DNA of 64,000 nucleotides from Pararge aegeria (GCF_905163445.1 NC_053183.1:19902001-19966000), one strand, 5' to 3'. Shown: positions 31,376 to 42,777, counted from the first letter of the stretch. Numbers and translations: made by a program. Notes: a model not told the origin generated them from the letters alone.

Positions 31376-31799
31376 ATAATTCATTATGTGATACGGCTTG
31401 TTTGACAATCTTCTACATGGACTTCTTCAAAGTTTCTTGAACCTCCAACGAAGGGACCAACCGAAAAAGTTATAATAGCGGTCACATCGCGATGCAGTCT
31501 TTACAATATTACAATAATCCCCGATATGTGGTTGGAAGTTTTAAAAATAAAAATCCATCAAATTTGAGATGCTCTATCAATCAACGTCAATCGCTTTAGA
31601 AAGCGCTCGCTTGAGTCAGTTTCCGTATAAATCATTATTATTTTTCGTAATATAAACTTTTAAACGCAAAATGTTCCAAGTTTTATCGGTATTAACTTCA
31701 TCAATCTTAAAATGAGAGACTGCCTATTTTGTCTAGTAGAAACCAAAGGTCGTTTTGTGAGATCTTGAATTCGATTCCCTAGTCACATCACCCCACTGA
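31376..31799. other. No recognisable feature (copy 2: 35475-35898)
   Basis: AT-rich filler within the duplicated unit. Confidence 0.4.
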
Positions 31800-32410
31800 A
31801 ACCACTTAATGAATCGAAATGAAACTAGAAACTATCATATTTTAAGTTTTTTTTACACTTTTCTGTTTCATCCTCATACTCCGACTTATCTTAAAGATCG
31901 CTTTACATTTCTTGGTGCTATTTCAATTCTTCCACTTACATTCCGTTCTCAGAGTGACAATAAGCTGGAAGTTCCAATCAGCCGTACGCACTGTTACAAT
32001 GAGTCATTTACCATCAAGGCAGTTAAGTTGTGGAATGATCTTTCACGTGACATTCGTTACGCTAAACCACACAATATTTTTAGTAAAGAATTTTTATTTA
32101 ACACTGTAAGTATGATTATTATATTCCACATTTACTTTCTGTACCGTTAACATTATTATATATAGTTTTACTATTATTTATTTTACCATATAGTATTTTA
32201 TTTTTATTTTATATATGTACTGTTTTGGTAATTATGGTATGTATATTCTTAGAGTTTTGCGCACCGCTATAAGAATTCATATGTGAGCCAATTCCTCATA
32301 ATGGTTTCCTGGAAGAAATCACTATAAGGCCGCCTTTGTTACATAAATTTAATTGACTTGTACCTTTGTTCTATTTTAATAATAAATTTTGCTTTTTAAT
32401 CGTTTTATCG
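31800..32410 (+). pseudogene. CR1-like LINE (LINE-3) C-terminus and 3' UTR
   Basis: ORF 31809-32150 includes HPHTPTYLKDRFTFLGAIS, then ISRTHCYNESFTIKAVKLW and NDLSRDIRYAKPHNIFS. This YLKxRFxFLG...SFTxxAVxLWNxLPxxIR pattern closes ORF2 of CR1-type LINEs. The ATG is incidental. The 3' UTR has TTCCTGGAAGAAATCAC, TATAAGGCCGCCTTTGTTAC and AATAATAAATTTTG, consistent with a polyadenylation region. Identical copy at 35899-36509. Confidence 0.75.
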
Positions 32411-32429
32411 TCAGTTTCTATTGTTAGAA

Positions 32430-32640
32430 AGCGGCGGCAGCGCAGTGGCTCGACTTCACTTTCGGAGCGCCGAGTTCGAATCCCAGCACGCACCTCTAAC
32501 TTTTTAAGTTATGTGCGTTTTAAATACTCAAATATACTGACCTCGGTGTAGGAAAATATTGTCAAAAACCTGCATGCCTGAGAGTTCTGAATAATGTTCT
32601 CAAAGGTATGTGGAGTCTACCAATCTGCACTGGGCCAGCG
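32430..32640 (+). mobile_element. SINE-A, 3' truncated by a junction
   Basis: Head AAAGCGGCGGCAGCGCAGTGG, B box GAGTTCGAATCCCAGCACGC, body GTTATGTGCGTTTTAAATAC, to CACTGGGCCAGCGTG, then an abrupt switch to the foldback-family sequence. Copy at 36529-36739. Confidence 0.75.
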
Positions 32641-32762
32641 TGATTGAAATTGGTGTGGAGTATAAGGATTGAAGAAATTATAAATAACACCATACAGATT
32701 CTCCTGTTTTTCGCGGAGTATAGCAAATTAAGCTTGATTTTCATGAGATACATTTAATAAAG
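32641..32762 (+). mobile_element. Foldback (Penelope-like) family piece
   Basis: GTGTGGAGTATAAGGATTG, AATAACACCATACAGATTC and TTTTTCGCGGAGTATAGC match the interior of 18721-18996 and 51128-51343. The hammerhead-like part is not included. Copy at 36740-36861. Confidence 0.6.
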
Positions 32763-33884
32763 AATTGCTTTAATAGTTCCATTTTGCTTTATATAAATCG
32801 TAATAATCCTTGTGTAAATATTCAATGTTTTCCAAATAGAATAATAACAATTTATTTTGTGAAATAACTTACCGGAAACTAATATCGTAAAATATTATTA
32901 TTGGTTCGTTTTGTTGTCAACATTGTAAACGGTACCTGAGCCATATAAAAGTAGAAGCATTACCTTCTCAAACATTCATTCTGTATCAAGTAGTTGTAGG
33001 GGGAAACTCTGCTCGATTATATGTCAAATGTAAAAAGTGAAAAATAGTATTATTCCAAGTCCTATCCCCACGTTCTTCAACACTTGTTTAAAAGGAATTC
33101 GCGTTCTATGAATCAGGAAGCAAAATTCTCACAACGACTTTCTAGACCCTAGTCTTGCTAGAAGAGAATATGAAAATCACCATTTGCGAGTTTATGGGAT
33201 GGTGACGATAAAGCCATGAAACCCCTTCTAGTGCCTATGAGTACTTTAATTATGTACTTGTAACTAACTATCTACATGTACTTTTTATGTATAATCAATA
33301 GTTTCTCAGCACACGCCATGATTGTATGGGTAAAATTTTGCTACTTTTAGTTACGTTATTGCAATTTTCTTAAGAATCTTCCATTTATTTAATTAAATTA
33401 TAGCCTATGTTACTTGGTAATAGTAAAGCTTTCTTTTCGCGAAGAAATAGTTTAAATCGGTCAAGTACTTTTAGTGCCTATTGGGTACAAACAAAAAATC
33501 TTTCCTCTTTATAATATAAGGTATAGATTGAATAAGTCCTCCAGTCAGCAAATCATAAAGGCAATCCTACAAAAAGAGTTAAAAAAATCTTCAAATTATT
33601 ATACAAAAAATCTCAATGACCACTAGTAAATAAAAATAAATAAATAAATAAAAAATAACAAATTATTACTTTGCACAACTTTTAGTACTTTTATATAATT
33701 TTTCATTTATGCACACTGATACTCAATTACATTTAATTTTTGATTTTGTTAATTATTTACCTCTTTGATGATTTTGTATTTCTCGATGTAAAAAAGCTTG
33801 TGTTAATGTAAAAAATATATATTTTTTTTTGTTTATATATTATATTCTATGTTATTGTACTTTTTTATGATTATTTTGTTACTG
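32763..33884. other. No recognisable feature (copy 2: 36862-37983)
   Basis: AT-rich, with an AAATAAATAAATAAATA tract near 33637-33653. Two of the three copy differences (33239, 33821) fall here. Confidence 0.4.
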
Positions 33885-34066
33885 TTTAGTCGCGAGGATT
33901 CAGTGACGTCGAAGACGACGCTGGCTGAAAACCAGTGCTGCGCGTTTTAGTATGCAGCTATACTGAGCCAGCTCCTTTGTCACACATTTTTTTTATTTAT
34001 CAATTTTATGTAACATTTTACACAAATGTGTGACATTGAATACGATTTTTCTTTCTTTCTTTCAAA
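33885..34066 (+). mobile_element. LINE 3' UTR ending in (TTTC)n
   Basis: AGTCGCGAGGATTCAGTGACG, CGCTGGCTGAAAACCAGTGC and ACAAATGTGTGACATTG, ending in CTTTCTTTCTTTC. The GCTGGCTG/CCAGTGC part can pair as a small stem. No coding sequence. Copy at 37984-38165. Confidence 0.5.
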
Positions 34067-34124
34067 TCGGTGTATTTGTTAAATTCGTTACCTAAATATT
34101 TCAGATACTTGAATTTTTGTTATT

Positions 34125-34896
34125 AACGATAGGCCAGCGTTTGACGACAGTTATGCCCGTTAGAAAGCAATGATGAGGTCTAGGTTGGAGCACGCTTGCC
34201 TAAAAAAAGCTTTTTCACTCTAGCCTTGAAGGTAATCAAATTATACGTGGCAGGAAACACAGTTGTCGGGAGGGCGTTCCACATCTTAGCGGCACGAATC
34301 AGAAATGTGGATAAAAAACGTTTCGTGCGTGTTGATGGAATATCAACCACATAATGATGCCTACGCGCACGGTCTCTCGCTGTTCTGTGGTAGAACGGGG
34401 AAGGAGGAACAAGATTGTAAAGTTCCTGAGCACATTCACCGAAGTATATCCGGTAAAAAACCGATAAACAGGCAACATTGCGTCGGTGTTGGAGACTATG
34501 TAGTTTCGCCTGTGTTAACGAATTGTCGCCTATAATTCTCCTGTCGCGACGATCCACCGAATCTAAAGCTTCAAGCTGGTACTTGGCAGAGCCACCCCAC
34601 AGGTGACTACAGTACTCCATGCTTGTTCGCACTTGAGCCTGGTACAGAGCGAGGCGTTGACCTGGCGTGAAGTACCGCCTAACATTATTAAGGATACCAA
34701 GTTTTTTAGCAGACACTTTGGCTTTAGATTCGATGCACTTGCCACAATTGAGATCGCCAATATGGTCGCCAATTTGAACGGATACGCCCCGGAAAGTGGG
34801 AGTCAAGGTGAAAGGGCTCTTTTTTGCGGAAAATAAATAAATAGTATAAACTAATAAATATGACAGACATTGATCCCGTTGAATTTTTTTAATCAA
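34125..34896 (-). pseudogene. Jockey/CR1-like LINE ORF2 C-terminal fragment, copy 1
   Basis: Open frame 34896-34180 (238 codons). Recognisable from about residue 28: SPFTLTPTFRGVSVQIG, KLGILNNVRRYFTPGQRL, ALYQAQVRTSMEYCSHLWGG and LIRAAKMWNALPTTVFP, ending KLFLGKRAPT. This is the thumb and C-terminal region after the RT core, well known from lepidopteran non-LTR elements. No stop breaks it, so it is relatively young, but palm, endonuclease and ORF1 are missing. The first 27 residues look like unrelated flank. The 3' part runs to about 34125. Confidence 0.8.
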
Positions 34897-35898
34897 AGTT
34901 TATATTACGTAGTCCTTTATACTATAATAGGACTTCTCTATAATTTCCTTTAAACGAATTATGAATTTTATGTAACCTAGTATATTGCACTAATAAAGCG
35001 GTGATAGCCCAGTGGTCAAGACTTCACTTTCTTGGGGCCGAGTTCGAATCCGTGGTGATTCTGGGCAAAACCTCCAGTTGCGAGAGGCCTTTAGTCTAGC
35101 AGTGGACTGTAATAGGCTTTTAATGATGATGATGAACAAGGTAATTATCAAAACCCAAATTTTATGCTAACAACCATACCAACGAGGAAGTTTCAGACTT
35201 AATAAATAAATAAATATACTACGACAATACACACATCGCCATCTAGCCCCAAAGTAAGCGTAGCTTGTGTTATGGGTACTAAGATACTAAGATGACTGAT
35301 GAATAATTATATGAATAATATACTTAGATACTTACAATATATAGATAAACACCCAGACACTGAAAAACATTCATGTTCATCACACAAACATTGTCCAGTT
35401 GTGGGAATCGAACCCACGGCCTTGGCTCAGCAGGGTCGCTGCCCACTGCACCAATCGGCCGTCAAAATAACTTAATAATTCATTATGTGATACGGCTTGT
35501 TTGACAATCTTCTACATGGACTTCTTCAAAGTTTCTTGAACCTCCAACGAAGGGACCAACCGAAAAAGTTATAATAGCGGTCACATCGCGATGCAGTCTT
35601 TACAATATTACAATAATCCCCGATATGTGGTTGGAAGTTTTAAAAATAAAAATCCATCAAATTTGAGATGCTCTATCAATCAACGTCAATCGCTTTAGAA
35701 AGCGCTCGCTTGAGTCAGTTTCCGTATAAATCATTATTATTTTTCGTAATATAAACTTTTAAACGCAAAATGTTCCAAGTTTTATCGGTATTAACTTCAT
35801 CAATCTTAAAATGAGAGACTGCCTATTTTGTCTAGTAGAAACCAAAGGTCGTTTTGTGAGATCTTGAATTCGATTCCCTAGTCACATCACCCCACTGA

Positions 35899-36509
35899 AA
35901 CCACTTAATGAATCGAAATGAAACTAGAAACTATCATATTTTAAGTTTTTTTTACACTTTTCTGTTTCATCCTCATACTCCGACTTATCTTAAAGATCGC
36001 TTTACATTTCTTGGTGCTATTTCAATTCTTCCACTTACATTCCGTTCTCAGAGTGACAATAAGCTGGAAGTTCCAATCAGCCGTACGCACTGTTACAATG
36101 AGTCATTTACCATCAAGGCAGTTAAGTTGTGGAATGATCTTTCACGTGACATTCGTTACGCTAAACCACACAATATTTTTAGTAAAGAATTTTTATTTAA
36201 CACTGTAAGTATGATTATTATATTCCACATTTACTTTCTGTACCGTTAACATTATTATATATAGTTTTACTATTATTTATTTTACCATATAGTATTTTAT
36301 TTTTATTTTATATATGTACTGTTTTGGTAATTATGGTATGTATATTCTTAGAGTTTTGCGCACCGCTATAAGAATTCATATGTGAGCCAATTCCTCATAA
36401 TGGTTTCCTGGAAGAAATCACTATAAGGCCGCCTTTGTTACATAAATTTAATTGACTTGTACCTTTGTTCTATTTTAATAATAAATTTTGCTTTTTAATC
36501 GTTTTATCG
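35899..36509 (+). pseudogene. CR1-like LINE (LINE-3) C-terminus and 3' UTR, copy 2
   Basis: Base-for-base duplicate of 31800-32410 as far as I can read. ORF 35908-36249 gives the same 113 residues. Confidence 0.75.
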
Positions 36510-38223
36510 TCAGTTTCTATTGTTAGAAAGCGGCGGCAGCGCAGTGGCTCGACTTCACTTTCGGAGCGCCGAGTTCGAATCCCAGCACGCACCTCTAACT
36601 TTTTAAGTTATGTGCGTTTTAAATACTCAAATATACTGACCTCGGTGTAGGAAAATATTGTCAAAAACCTGCATGCCTGAGAGTTCTGAATAATGTTCTC
36701 AAAGGTATGTGGAGTCTACCAATCTGCACTGGGCCAGCGTGATTGAAATTGGTGTGGAGTATAAGGATTGAAGAAATTATAAATAACACCATACAGATTC
36801 TCCTGTTTTTCGCGGAGTATAGCAAATTAAGCTTGATTTTCATGAGATACATTTAATAAAGAATTGCTTTAATAGTTCCATTTTGCTTTATATAAATCGT
36901 AATAATCCTTGTGTAAATATTCAATGTTTTCCAAATAGAATAATAACAATTTATTTTGTGAAATAACTTACCGGAAACTAATATCGTAAAATATTATTAT
37001 TGGTTCGTTTTGTTGTCAACATTGTAAACGGTACCTGAGCCATATAAAAGTAGAAGCATTACCTTCTCAAACATTCATTCTGTATCAAGTAGTTGTAGGG
37101 GGAAACTCTGCTCGATTATATGTCAAATGTAAAAAGTGAAAAATAGTATTATTCCAAGTCCTATCCCCACGTTCTTCAACACTTGTTTAAAAGGAATTCG
37201 CGTTCTATGAATCAGGAAGCAAAATTCTCACAACGACTTTCTAGACCCTAGTCTTGCTAGAAGAGAATATGAAAATCACCATTTGCGAGTTTATGGGATG
37301 GTGACGATAAAGCCATGAAACCCCTTCTAGTGCCTATTAGTACTTTAATTATGTACTTGTAACTAACTATCTACATGTACTTTTTATGTATAATCAATAG
37401 TTTCTCAGCACACGCCATGATTGTATGGGTAAAATTTTGCTACTTTTAGTTACGTTATTGCAATTTTCTTAAGAATCTTCCATTTATTTAATTAAATTAT
37501 AGCCTATGTTACTTGGTAATAGTAAAGCTTTCTTTTCGCGAAGAAATAGTTTAAATCGGTCAAGTACTTTTAGTGCCTATTGGGTACAAACAAAAAATCT
37601 TTCCTCTTTATAATATAAGGTATAGATTGAATAAGTCCTCCAGTCAGCAAATCATAAAGGCAATCCTACAAAAAGAGTTAAAAAAATCTTCAAATTATTA
37701 TACAAAAAATCTCAATGACCACTAGTAAATAAAAATAAATAAATAAATAAAAAATAACAAATTATTACTTTGCACAACTTTTAGTACTTTTATATAATTT
37801 TTCATTTATGCACACTGATACTCAATTACATTTAATTTTTGATTTTGTTAATTATTTACCTCTTTGATGATTTTGTATTTCTCGATGTAAAAAAGCTTGT
37901 GTTAATGTAAAAAATATATTTTTTTTTTTGTTTATATATTATATTCTATGTTATTGTACTTTTTTATGATTATTTTGTTACTGTTTAGTCGCGAGGATTC
38001 AGTGACGTCGAAGACGACGCTGGCTGAAAACCAGTGCTGCGCGTTTTAGTATGCAGCTATACTGAGCCAGCTCCTTTGTCACACATTTTTTTTATTTATC
38101 AATTTTATGTAACATTTTACACAAATGTGTGACATTGAATACGATTTTTCTTTCTTTCTTTCAAATCGGTGTATTTGTTAAATTCGTTACCTAAATATTT
38201 CAGATACTTGAATTTTTGTTATT

Positions 38224-38995
38224 AACGATAGGCCAGCGTTTGACGACAATTATGCCCGTTAGAAAGCAATGATGAGGTCTAGGTTGGAGCACGCTTGCCT
38301 AAAAAAAGCTTTTTCACTCTAGCCTTGAAGGTAATCAAATTATACGTGGCAGGAAACACAGTTGTCGGGAGGGCGTTCCACATCTTAGCGGCACGAATCA
38401 GAAATGTGGATAAAAAACGTTTCGTGCGTGTTGATGGAATATCAACCACATAATGATGCCTACGCGCACGGTCTCTCGCTGTTCTGTGGTAGAACGGGGA
38501 AGGAGGAACAAGATTGTAAAGTTCCTGAGCACATTCACCGAAGTATATCCGGTAAAAAACCGATAAACAGGCAACATTGCGTCGGTGTTGGAGACTATGT
38601 AGTTTCGCCTGTGTTAACGAATTGTCGCCTATAATTCTCCTGTCGCGACGATCCACCGAATCTAAAGCTTCAAGCTGGTACTTGGCAGAGCCACCCCACA
38701 GGTGACTACAGTACTCCATGCTTGTTCGCACTTGAGCCTGGTACAGAGCGAGGCGTTGACCTGGCGTGAAGTACCGCCTAACATTATTAAGGATACCAAG
38801 TTTTTTAGCAGACACTTTGGCTTTAGATTCGATGCACTTGCCACAATTGAGATCGCCAATATGGTCGCCAATTTGAACGGATACGCCCCGGAAAGTGGGA
38901 GTCAAGGTGAAAGGGCTCTTTTTTGCGGAAAATAAATAAATAGTATAAACTAATAAATATGACAGACATTGATCCCGTTGAATTTTTTTAATCAA
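38224..38995 (-). pseudogene. Jockey/CR1-like LINE ORF2 C-terminal fragment, copy 2
   Basis: Duplicate of 34125-34896. The 238-codon frame 38995-38279 gives an identical protein. One difference (38249 A for G) lies just past the stop codon. Confidence 0.8.
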
Positions 38996-39002
38996 AGTTT
39001 AT

Positions 39003-39344
39003 ATAATGTGGGTCATCAGTTGATAAAATATCAGGTAAACAAAGCTGTTATTACGCAGTATCACGTTAAACGCGAACGTGTTTAATCTACGAGCTAATAT
39101 TTGTGAGAGAGTTAATATATGACGCAATTTATACTTACTGGATGTTGGGAATCTGTTTACCCTTGTAGGGATTTAGTTAGCGAGTCGCTAGTTTATACAT
39201 TACATAAAAGTTAAGATAATAACGTGAATGAATAATATAATGACTTGTGCCTTAAAAATATAGCCTGATAGGTCAAGATTTCTTGAAAAGGCAAAGTTAA
39301 TTACATTTTTAAATAAGTAGATTCTACTACCATCGACTGCAATC
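39003..39344. other. No recognisable feature
   Basis: Unique AT-rich DNA to the right of the duplication. Confidence 0.4.
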
Positions 39345-39525
39345 ACCAACCCGTCTACCCGTTGTGGGTGTTTATATGTATATTATAAGTATTTATGTGT
39401 CCTATTCATAAAAATATTCATCAGTCATCGTAGAACCCATAACACAAGCAACGCTTATTTTGGGGGCTAGATGGCGATGTGTGTATTGTCGTAGTATATT
39501 TGTTTATTATTATTTATTGCTGGAC
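39345..39525 (+). mobile_element. SINE-B, head missing
   Basis: GGGTGTTTATATGTATATTAT, AAATATTCATCAGTCATCG, ACCCATAACACAAGC and GTGTGTATTGTCGTAGTATA. Confidence 0.72.
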
Positions 39526-39639
39526 TAACGGACAGGTATAAAATGATACTGTGTATTATATATACACCAATCGAGAACTGGTCGAAATAACTGAGAAGTA
39601 GTATTGCTTTTACCACAGAGCCCGTATGAATATTTCAAG

Positions 39640-40110
39640 TAGGCCGTAATATAAGCACTTTTAAAACTTCAAGTATGTCTGTTTGTATTGACTCTACAAA
39701 CGGTTCGGAAGGCAGATTCTACCGAGACGAAGCCGGCAAGAAACTCAGCAGTTGCTCTTTTCCAACATCAAGAATTTACATTTTACATTTTAACATTCAT
39801 TTTTCTATCATGTGAGAGCTGAAAGCGGAGCCGGATGCTTCCAAGCATTAAGAATCTTAAGCGTGTCATTAAGAAATTCATTAGTTGTATAGTAACCTCG
39901 CTGTAATAAATGTGTTGTCACAAATTCCTTAAACTTATGCATTGGCAGGTCCAAAATCACCTTAGGAATCATATTATAAAAGCGTATACTCAATCCCACG
40001 AATGACCTCTGTACCTTTCGCAGACGATATGCAGATGACACTAATTTATGACCATTTCTTGTAAGTCGACTGTTTATGTCCACTTTTTGTTTATAAAGAC
40101 TAATATGTTG
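39640..40110 (-). pseudogene. LINE-2 C-terminus and 3' UTR
   Basis: ORF 40083-39808 reads YRLRKVQRSFVGLSIRFYNM, LDLPMHKFKEFVTTHLL and RGYYTTNEFLNDTLKI, ending SALT. It is the best-preserved end of the LINE-2 ORF2 here. The 3' UTR (39640-39807) has GAGCAACTGCTGAGTTTC, GCCGGC and GAATCTGCCTTCCGAACCG on the minus strand, as at 15740 and 61860. Truncated upstream. Confidence 0.78.
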
Positions 40111-40239
40111 TCTTACAAATACTATATTGTTATAAATATATTGTGATGCTACAGTAAGTATGCCTATTTCTTTAAACTTCTTACGGAGGGGTATATGTAT
40201 ATATACGCATATGGTTATATATATATACTACCATACTTA

Positions 40240-40445
40240 TTTCTGCCACCAAAACACAGACTCGTTCCGGTCTGAAGGACGTGGTTGCCGGTGTAGTTAC
40301 TGGCACATGGGGCTCGACACCTACGCTTCGTATATGTAATATTGACACTGGGTAGCACTTTTCTGGGACATATTTCATGCATTTCCTACGTAGTGCTGCT
40401 CTGTTTTACAGCGATTTTTTATCTCTTGTGTCGGTTATCTGCTTT
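40240..40445 (+). repeat. Family F
   Basis: ACTTATTTCTGCCACC, TCGTTCCGGTCTGAAGGACG, TGGTTGCCGGTGTAGTTAC, GTAGTGCTGCTCTGTTTTAC. Aligns by block order to 52940-53200. Confidence 0.6.
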
Positions 40446-40514
40446 GTCAATCTTTTTTTGCTTTCAAAATTGATAATAATTTATTCAAATAAAATATCAT
40501 AACATATCTTCTTA

Positions 40515-40775
40515 ACAGCCGATTGGCGCAGTTTGCAGCGCCCCTGCTTCCTGAGCCCCATGCCGTGGGTTCGATTCCCACTACTGGAAAATGTTTGTGT
40601 GATGAGCATGAATGTTTTTCAGTGTCTGGGTGTTTATATGTATATTCTATGTATTTATGTATATAATTCATAAAAATATTCATCAGTCATCTTAGTACCT
40701 ATAACACAAGCTACGCTTACTTTTGGGCTAGAAGGCGATGTGTGTAATGTCGTAGTATATTTATTTATTTGAAAA
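40515..40775 (+). mobile_element. SINE-B, full length
   Basis: Head CAGCCGATTGGCGCAG, B box CGTGGGTTCGATTCCCAC, body AATGTTTGTGTGATGAGC, tail GTCGTAGTATATTTATTTA. Least degraded copy in the window. Confidence 0.85.
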
Positions 40776-41017
40776 AATAATGAATTTTGATTTTTTTTTT
40801 GAAGGCGTTAATTGAAGGAAAGCCAAATTGTCTTCGGTAAACAGTTTAACAGTTTTTAGCCCTGCCATAAAACAAACTATATGGTATTGAACATTGGAAC
40901 CTTCTTCACAAATCAATTAAATAAAAATGAAGGGTTCAAATCATACCTCACTAAGTTTTGTCACACTTAAACAAAAACTTTAGTAAATAATTTGCCCTTC
41001 GCATTTTATAAATGTGC

Positions 41018-41029
41018 TTGGGTCATTTT
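41018..41029. repeat. Target-site duplication, left copy
   Basis: TTGGGTCATTTT, repeated exactly at 42450-42461 on the other side of the RTE element. Confidence 0.85.
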
Positions 41030-41073
41030 TCTTCTTCTTAGTCGTTTCAGTCTTGACAGACTGGTCATGGTCG

Positions 41074-41899
41074 TCATCTCGGTGTTGTGGCTCGCTTGAC
41101 AATACTTCGCCACTCTTCTCTAACGGTTGCCTTTCTTGCGCATTCATGTAGAGGAGCCTCGATTGTAGCCTTCACTTGGTCCGTCCATCTCATCGGTGAT
41201 CTTCCGCGTGCTCTGGTACCTTCTACTTTACCTTGAACCACAAGTCGCTCAATGGACTCGTCATTACGCCTGGACACGTGACCGAAGAAACTAAGAATTC
41301 GCACTTGAACTGCAGAAGAAAGGCGCTGTTTGATGCTGAGTTCGTCAAGAATTGATTCATTAGTACGGAACATGTTCCAGGTCACTCCCAATATTCTCCT
41401 CCAGCACCACATCTCAAGAGCATCTATTCTTTTCTTCTCAGTCTCCCTCAGGGTCCACGTCTCCGAAGCGTAGAAAAATATGGGAAATATCAGTGCTTTA
41501 ACTAGCCGGATCTTTGTGGCTTTTGTTATATTACGATTCCTCCATATCCTTTGCAACTTGTCCATAGCCGATCTAGACATTGCCATTCGTCTCTTGATCT
41601 CGTCAATGCAGCCACCATTATTGGAGATCTGCGCACCTAAATAGATGTACGATTGAACTACATCACAGTTCGCAATTTGTGTTACTTCCGGCGTGTTGTT
41701 GTTGATACGGTCGACAATCATCATTTTGGTTTTAGCGCGGTTGATCTTCAGGCCAAATTCTAGACTGATGCTTTCCATCTTTTGCAAGAGATTTTCTATG
41801 TAGTGGGCACTAGATGCGAATAGAGTGGTGTTATCCGCGTAGCGCAAGTTGGAAATCTTTAGGCCACCAATTACAACTCCATCTGTCCAGTTTTCTAGA
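41074..41899 (-). pseudogene. RTE reverse transcriptase, C-terminal part with altered catalytic motif
   Basis: On the minus strand the frame starts LENWTDGVVIGGLKISNL at 41899, continues RYADNTTLFASS, KINRAKTKMMIVDR, IFFYASETWTLRETEKKR, LSFFGHVSRRNDESIERL and RGRSPMRWTDQVKA, and stops after VKRATTPR. RT palm motif C should be YADD; here codon AAC (41832-41830) gives YADN, replacing the second catalytic aspartate. The ~280-residue frame is otherwise open. All C-terminal landmarks of RTE elements are present. An enzyme from this copy would be inactive even without the upstream deletion. Confidence 0.88.
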
Positions 41900-41903
41900 G
41901 TGT

Positions 41904-42430
41904 TAGGCCAGCCTTAGGTTGAAAGTGGTTCGAAAATTGGTCATCTATCTTTACAGATGCAGTACCATCTTCGTAGAGACGCCTAAGTAGATGTACGAGG
42001 TGTTTCGGCGTTCCCATTTCCAGTAGAGTCTTCCAGAGCACAGGCCATTTGACAGAATCAAATCCCTTTGAGAAATCTACAAAGCAGATGTAAGTTGCTT
42101 TGTTAAATTCACGAGACTTCTCAATTGTTTGGCGAACTATTAAGATTTGCTCCCTCGTGCCTTTTCCTTTTACAAATTCTGCTTGTTCCGGAGCTACTTC
42201 CTTGGACAAGTAGGACTTTAGGCGTTCGTTGAGGATGTGCAGTAAAATTTTGCTTGCATGTGGTATAAGAGCAATTAGACGATAATTACTGCACAACTTT
42301 GTTGAACCCTTTTTATGAAGTGGAACAAAGACAGTATGAGCCCAGTCTTGAGGCCATATTCCAGTTTGCCACACCTTATTACAAAGAACGTGGAACATCT
42401 GTACGCCATATTCTCCGGATGCTTTGATTA
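41904..42430 (-). pseudogene. RTE reverse transcriptase, N-terminal palm part
   Basis: Reads HVLCNKVWQTGIWPQDW, TVFVPLHKKGSTKLCSNYR, LIALIPHASKILLHILNER, EQAEFVKGKGTREQI and TYICFVDFSKGFDSVKW, then FQPKAGL at 41915-41904. Motif A (VDFSKGFDSV) keeps its aspartates. The family should continue with a GxRQGCxLSP motif, but sequence jumps within 5 bp to LENWTDG, so some 20 codons are lost and the frame shifts to a stop. Truncated upstream near 42430. Confidence 0.87.
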
Positions 42431-42449
42431 TCTCTATTCATTCATTCAT

Positions 42450-42461
42450 TTGGGTCATTTT
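42450..42461. repeat. Target-site duplication, right copy
   Basis: TTGGGTCATTTT, exact match to 41018-41029. Confidence 0.85.
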
Positions 42462-42564
42462 ATACTTAGAATAATACTATAGCAATGCTAAATTGCTTAA
42501 CGGTATAACAATGGTGGTACTAATAGGAGAAGACTTAAGGCAATATCCGTACTAATATTATTGA

Positions 42565-42705
42565 AGCGGATGTGTGTGTGTATGTGTATGAGTATGTATA
42601 TGTGTATATGTGGGTGTGTTTTTATGTATCCTTGTGTGTAAATGTGTCTGGCTGCGTGTGTAAGTGTGTATATGTACTAGTATGTGTGTGTGTGTGTGTG
42701 CGGTA
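42565..42705. repeat. (GT)n-rich microsatellite
   Basis: GTGTGTGTGTATGTGTATG units with many interruptions; the longest pure run is near 42683-42700. A family R scrap (ATATCAAATGAAAGGGC) follows at 42738. Confidence 0.8.
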
Positions 42706-42777
42706 AAACATTTTATTCTCTAACTCCCTCAGTATTAATATCAAATGAAAGGGCTCGACTAAGATATTTATATATTA

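Larger units (their letters stand above)
30805..34903 (+). repeat. 4,099-bp tandem duplication, copy 1
   Basis: Every landmark from 30805 to 34905 recurs 4,099 bp downstream. Reading the copies side by side I found three differences: 33239 G versus 37338 T, 33821 A versus 37920 T, 34150 G versus 38249 A. Contents in order: LINE-1 scrap, SINE-C, SINE-B (-), CR1-like LINE end (+), SINE-A (+), Penelope-like piece, AT-rich filler, LINE 3' UTR (+), LINE ORF fragment (-). Confidence 0.93.
34904..39002 (+). repeat. 4,099-bp tandem duplication, copy 2
   Basis: Direct repeat of 30805-34903. The junction shares AT (34904-34905) with both the end and the start of the unit. To the right the sequence returns to single-copy DNA at 39005. 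Copy 2 contains SINE-C 34994-35139, SINE-B 35184-35471, SINE-A 36529-36739, foldback piece 36740-36861 and LINE 3' UTR 37984-38165, each as described in copy 1. Confidence 0.93.
41030..42449 (-). mobile_element. 5'-truncated RTE-type non-LTR retrotransposon
   Basis: A 1,420-bp insertion flanked by a perfect 12-bp target-site duplication. The 3' end on the minus strand is TGAAACGACTAAGAAGAAG followed by A-rich tail, typical of RTE. The coding region is in two parts (41904-42430 and 41074-41899) separated by an internal deletion. The 5' endonuclease domain is absent and the truncated end abuts an (ATTC)n tract at 42435-42449. Confidence 0.88.
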
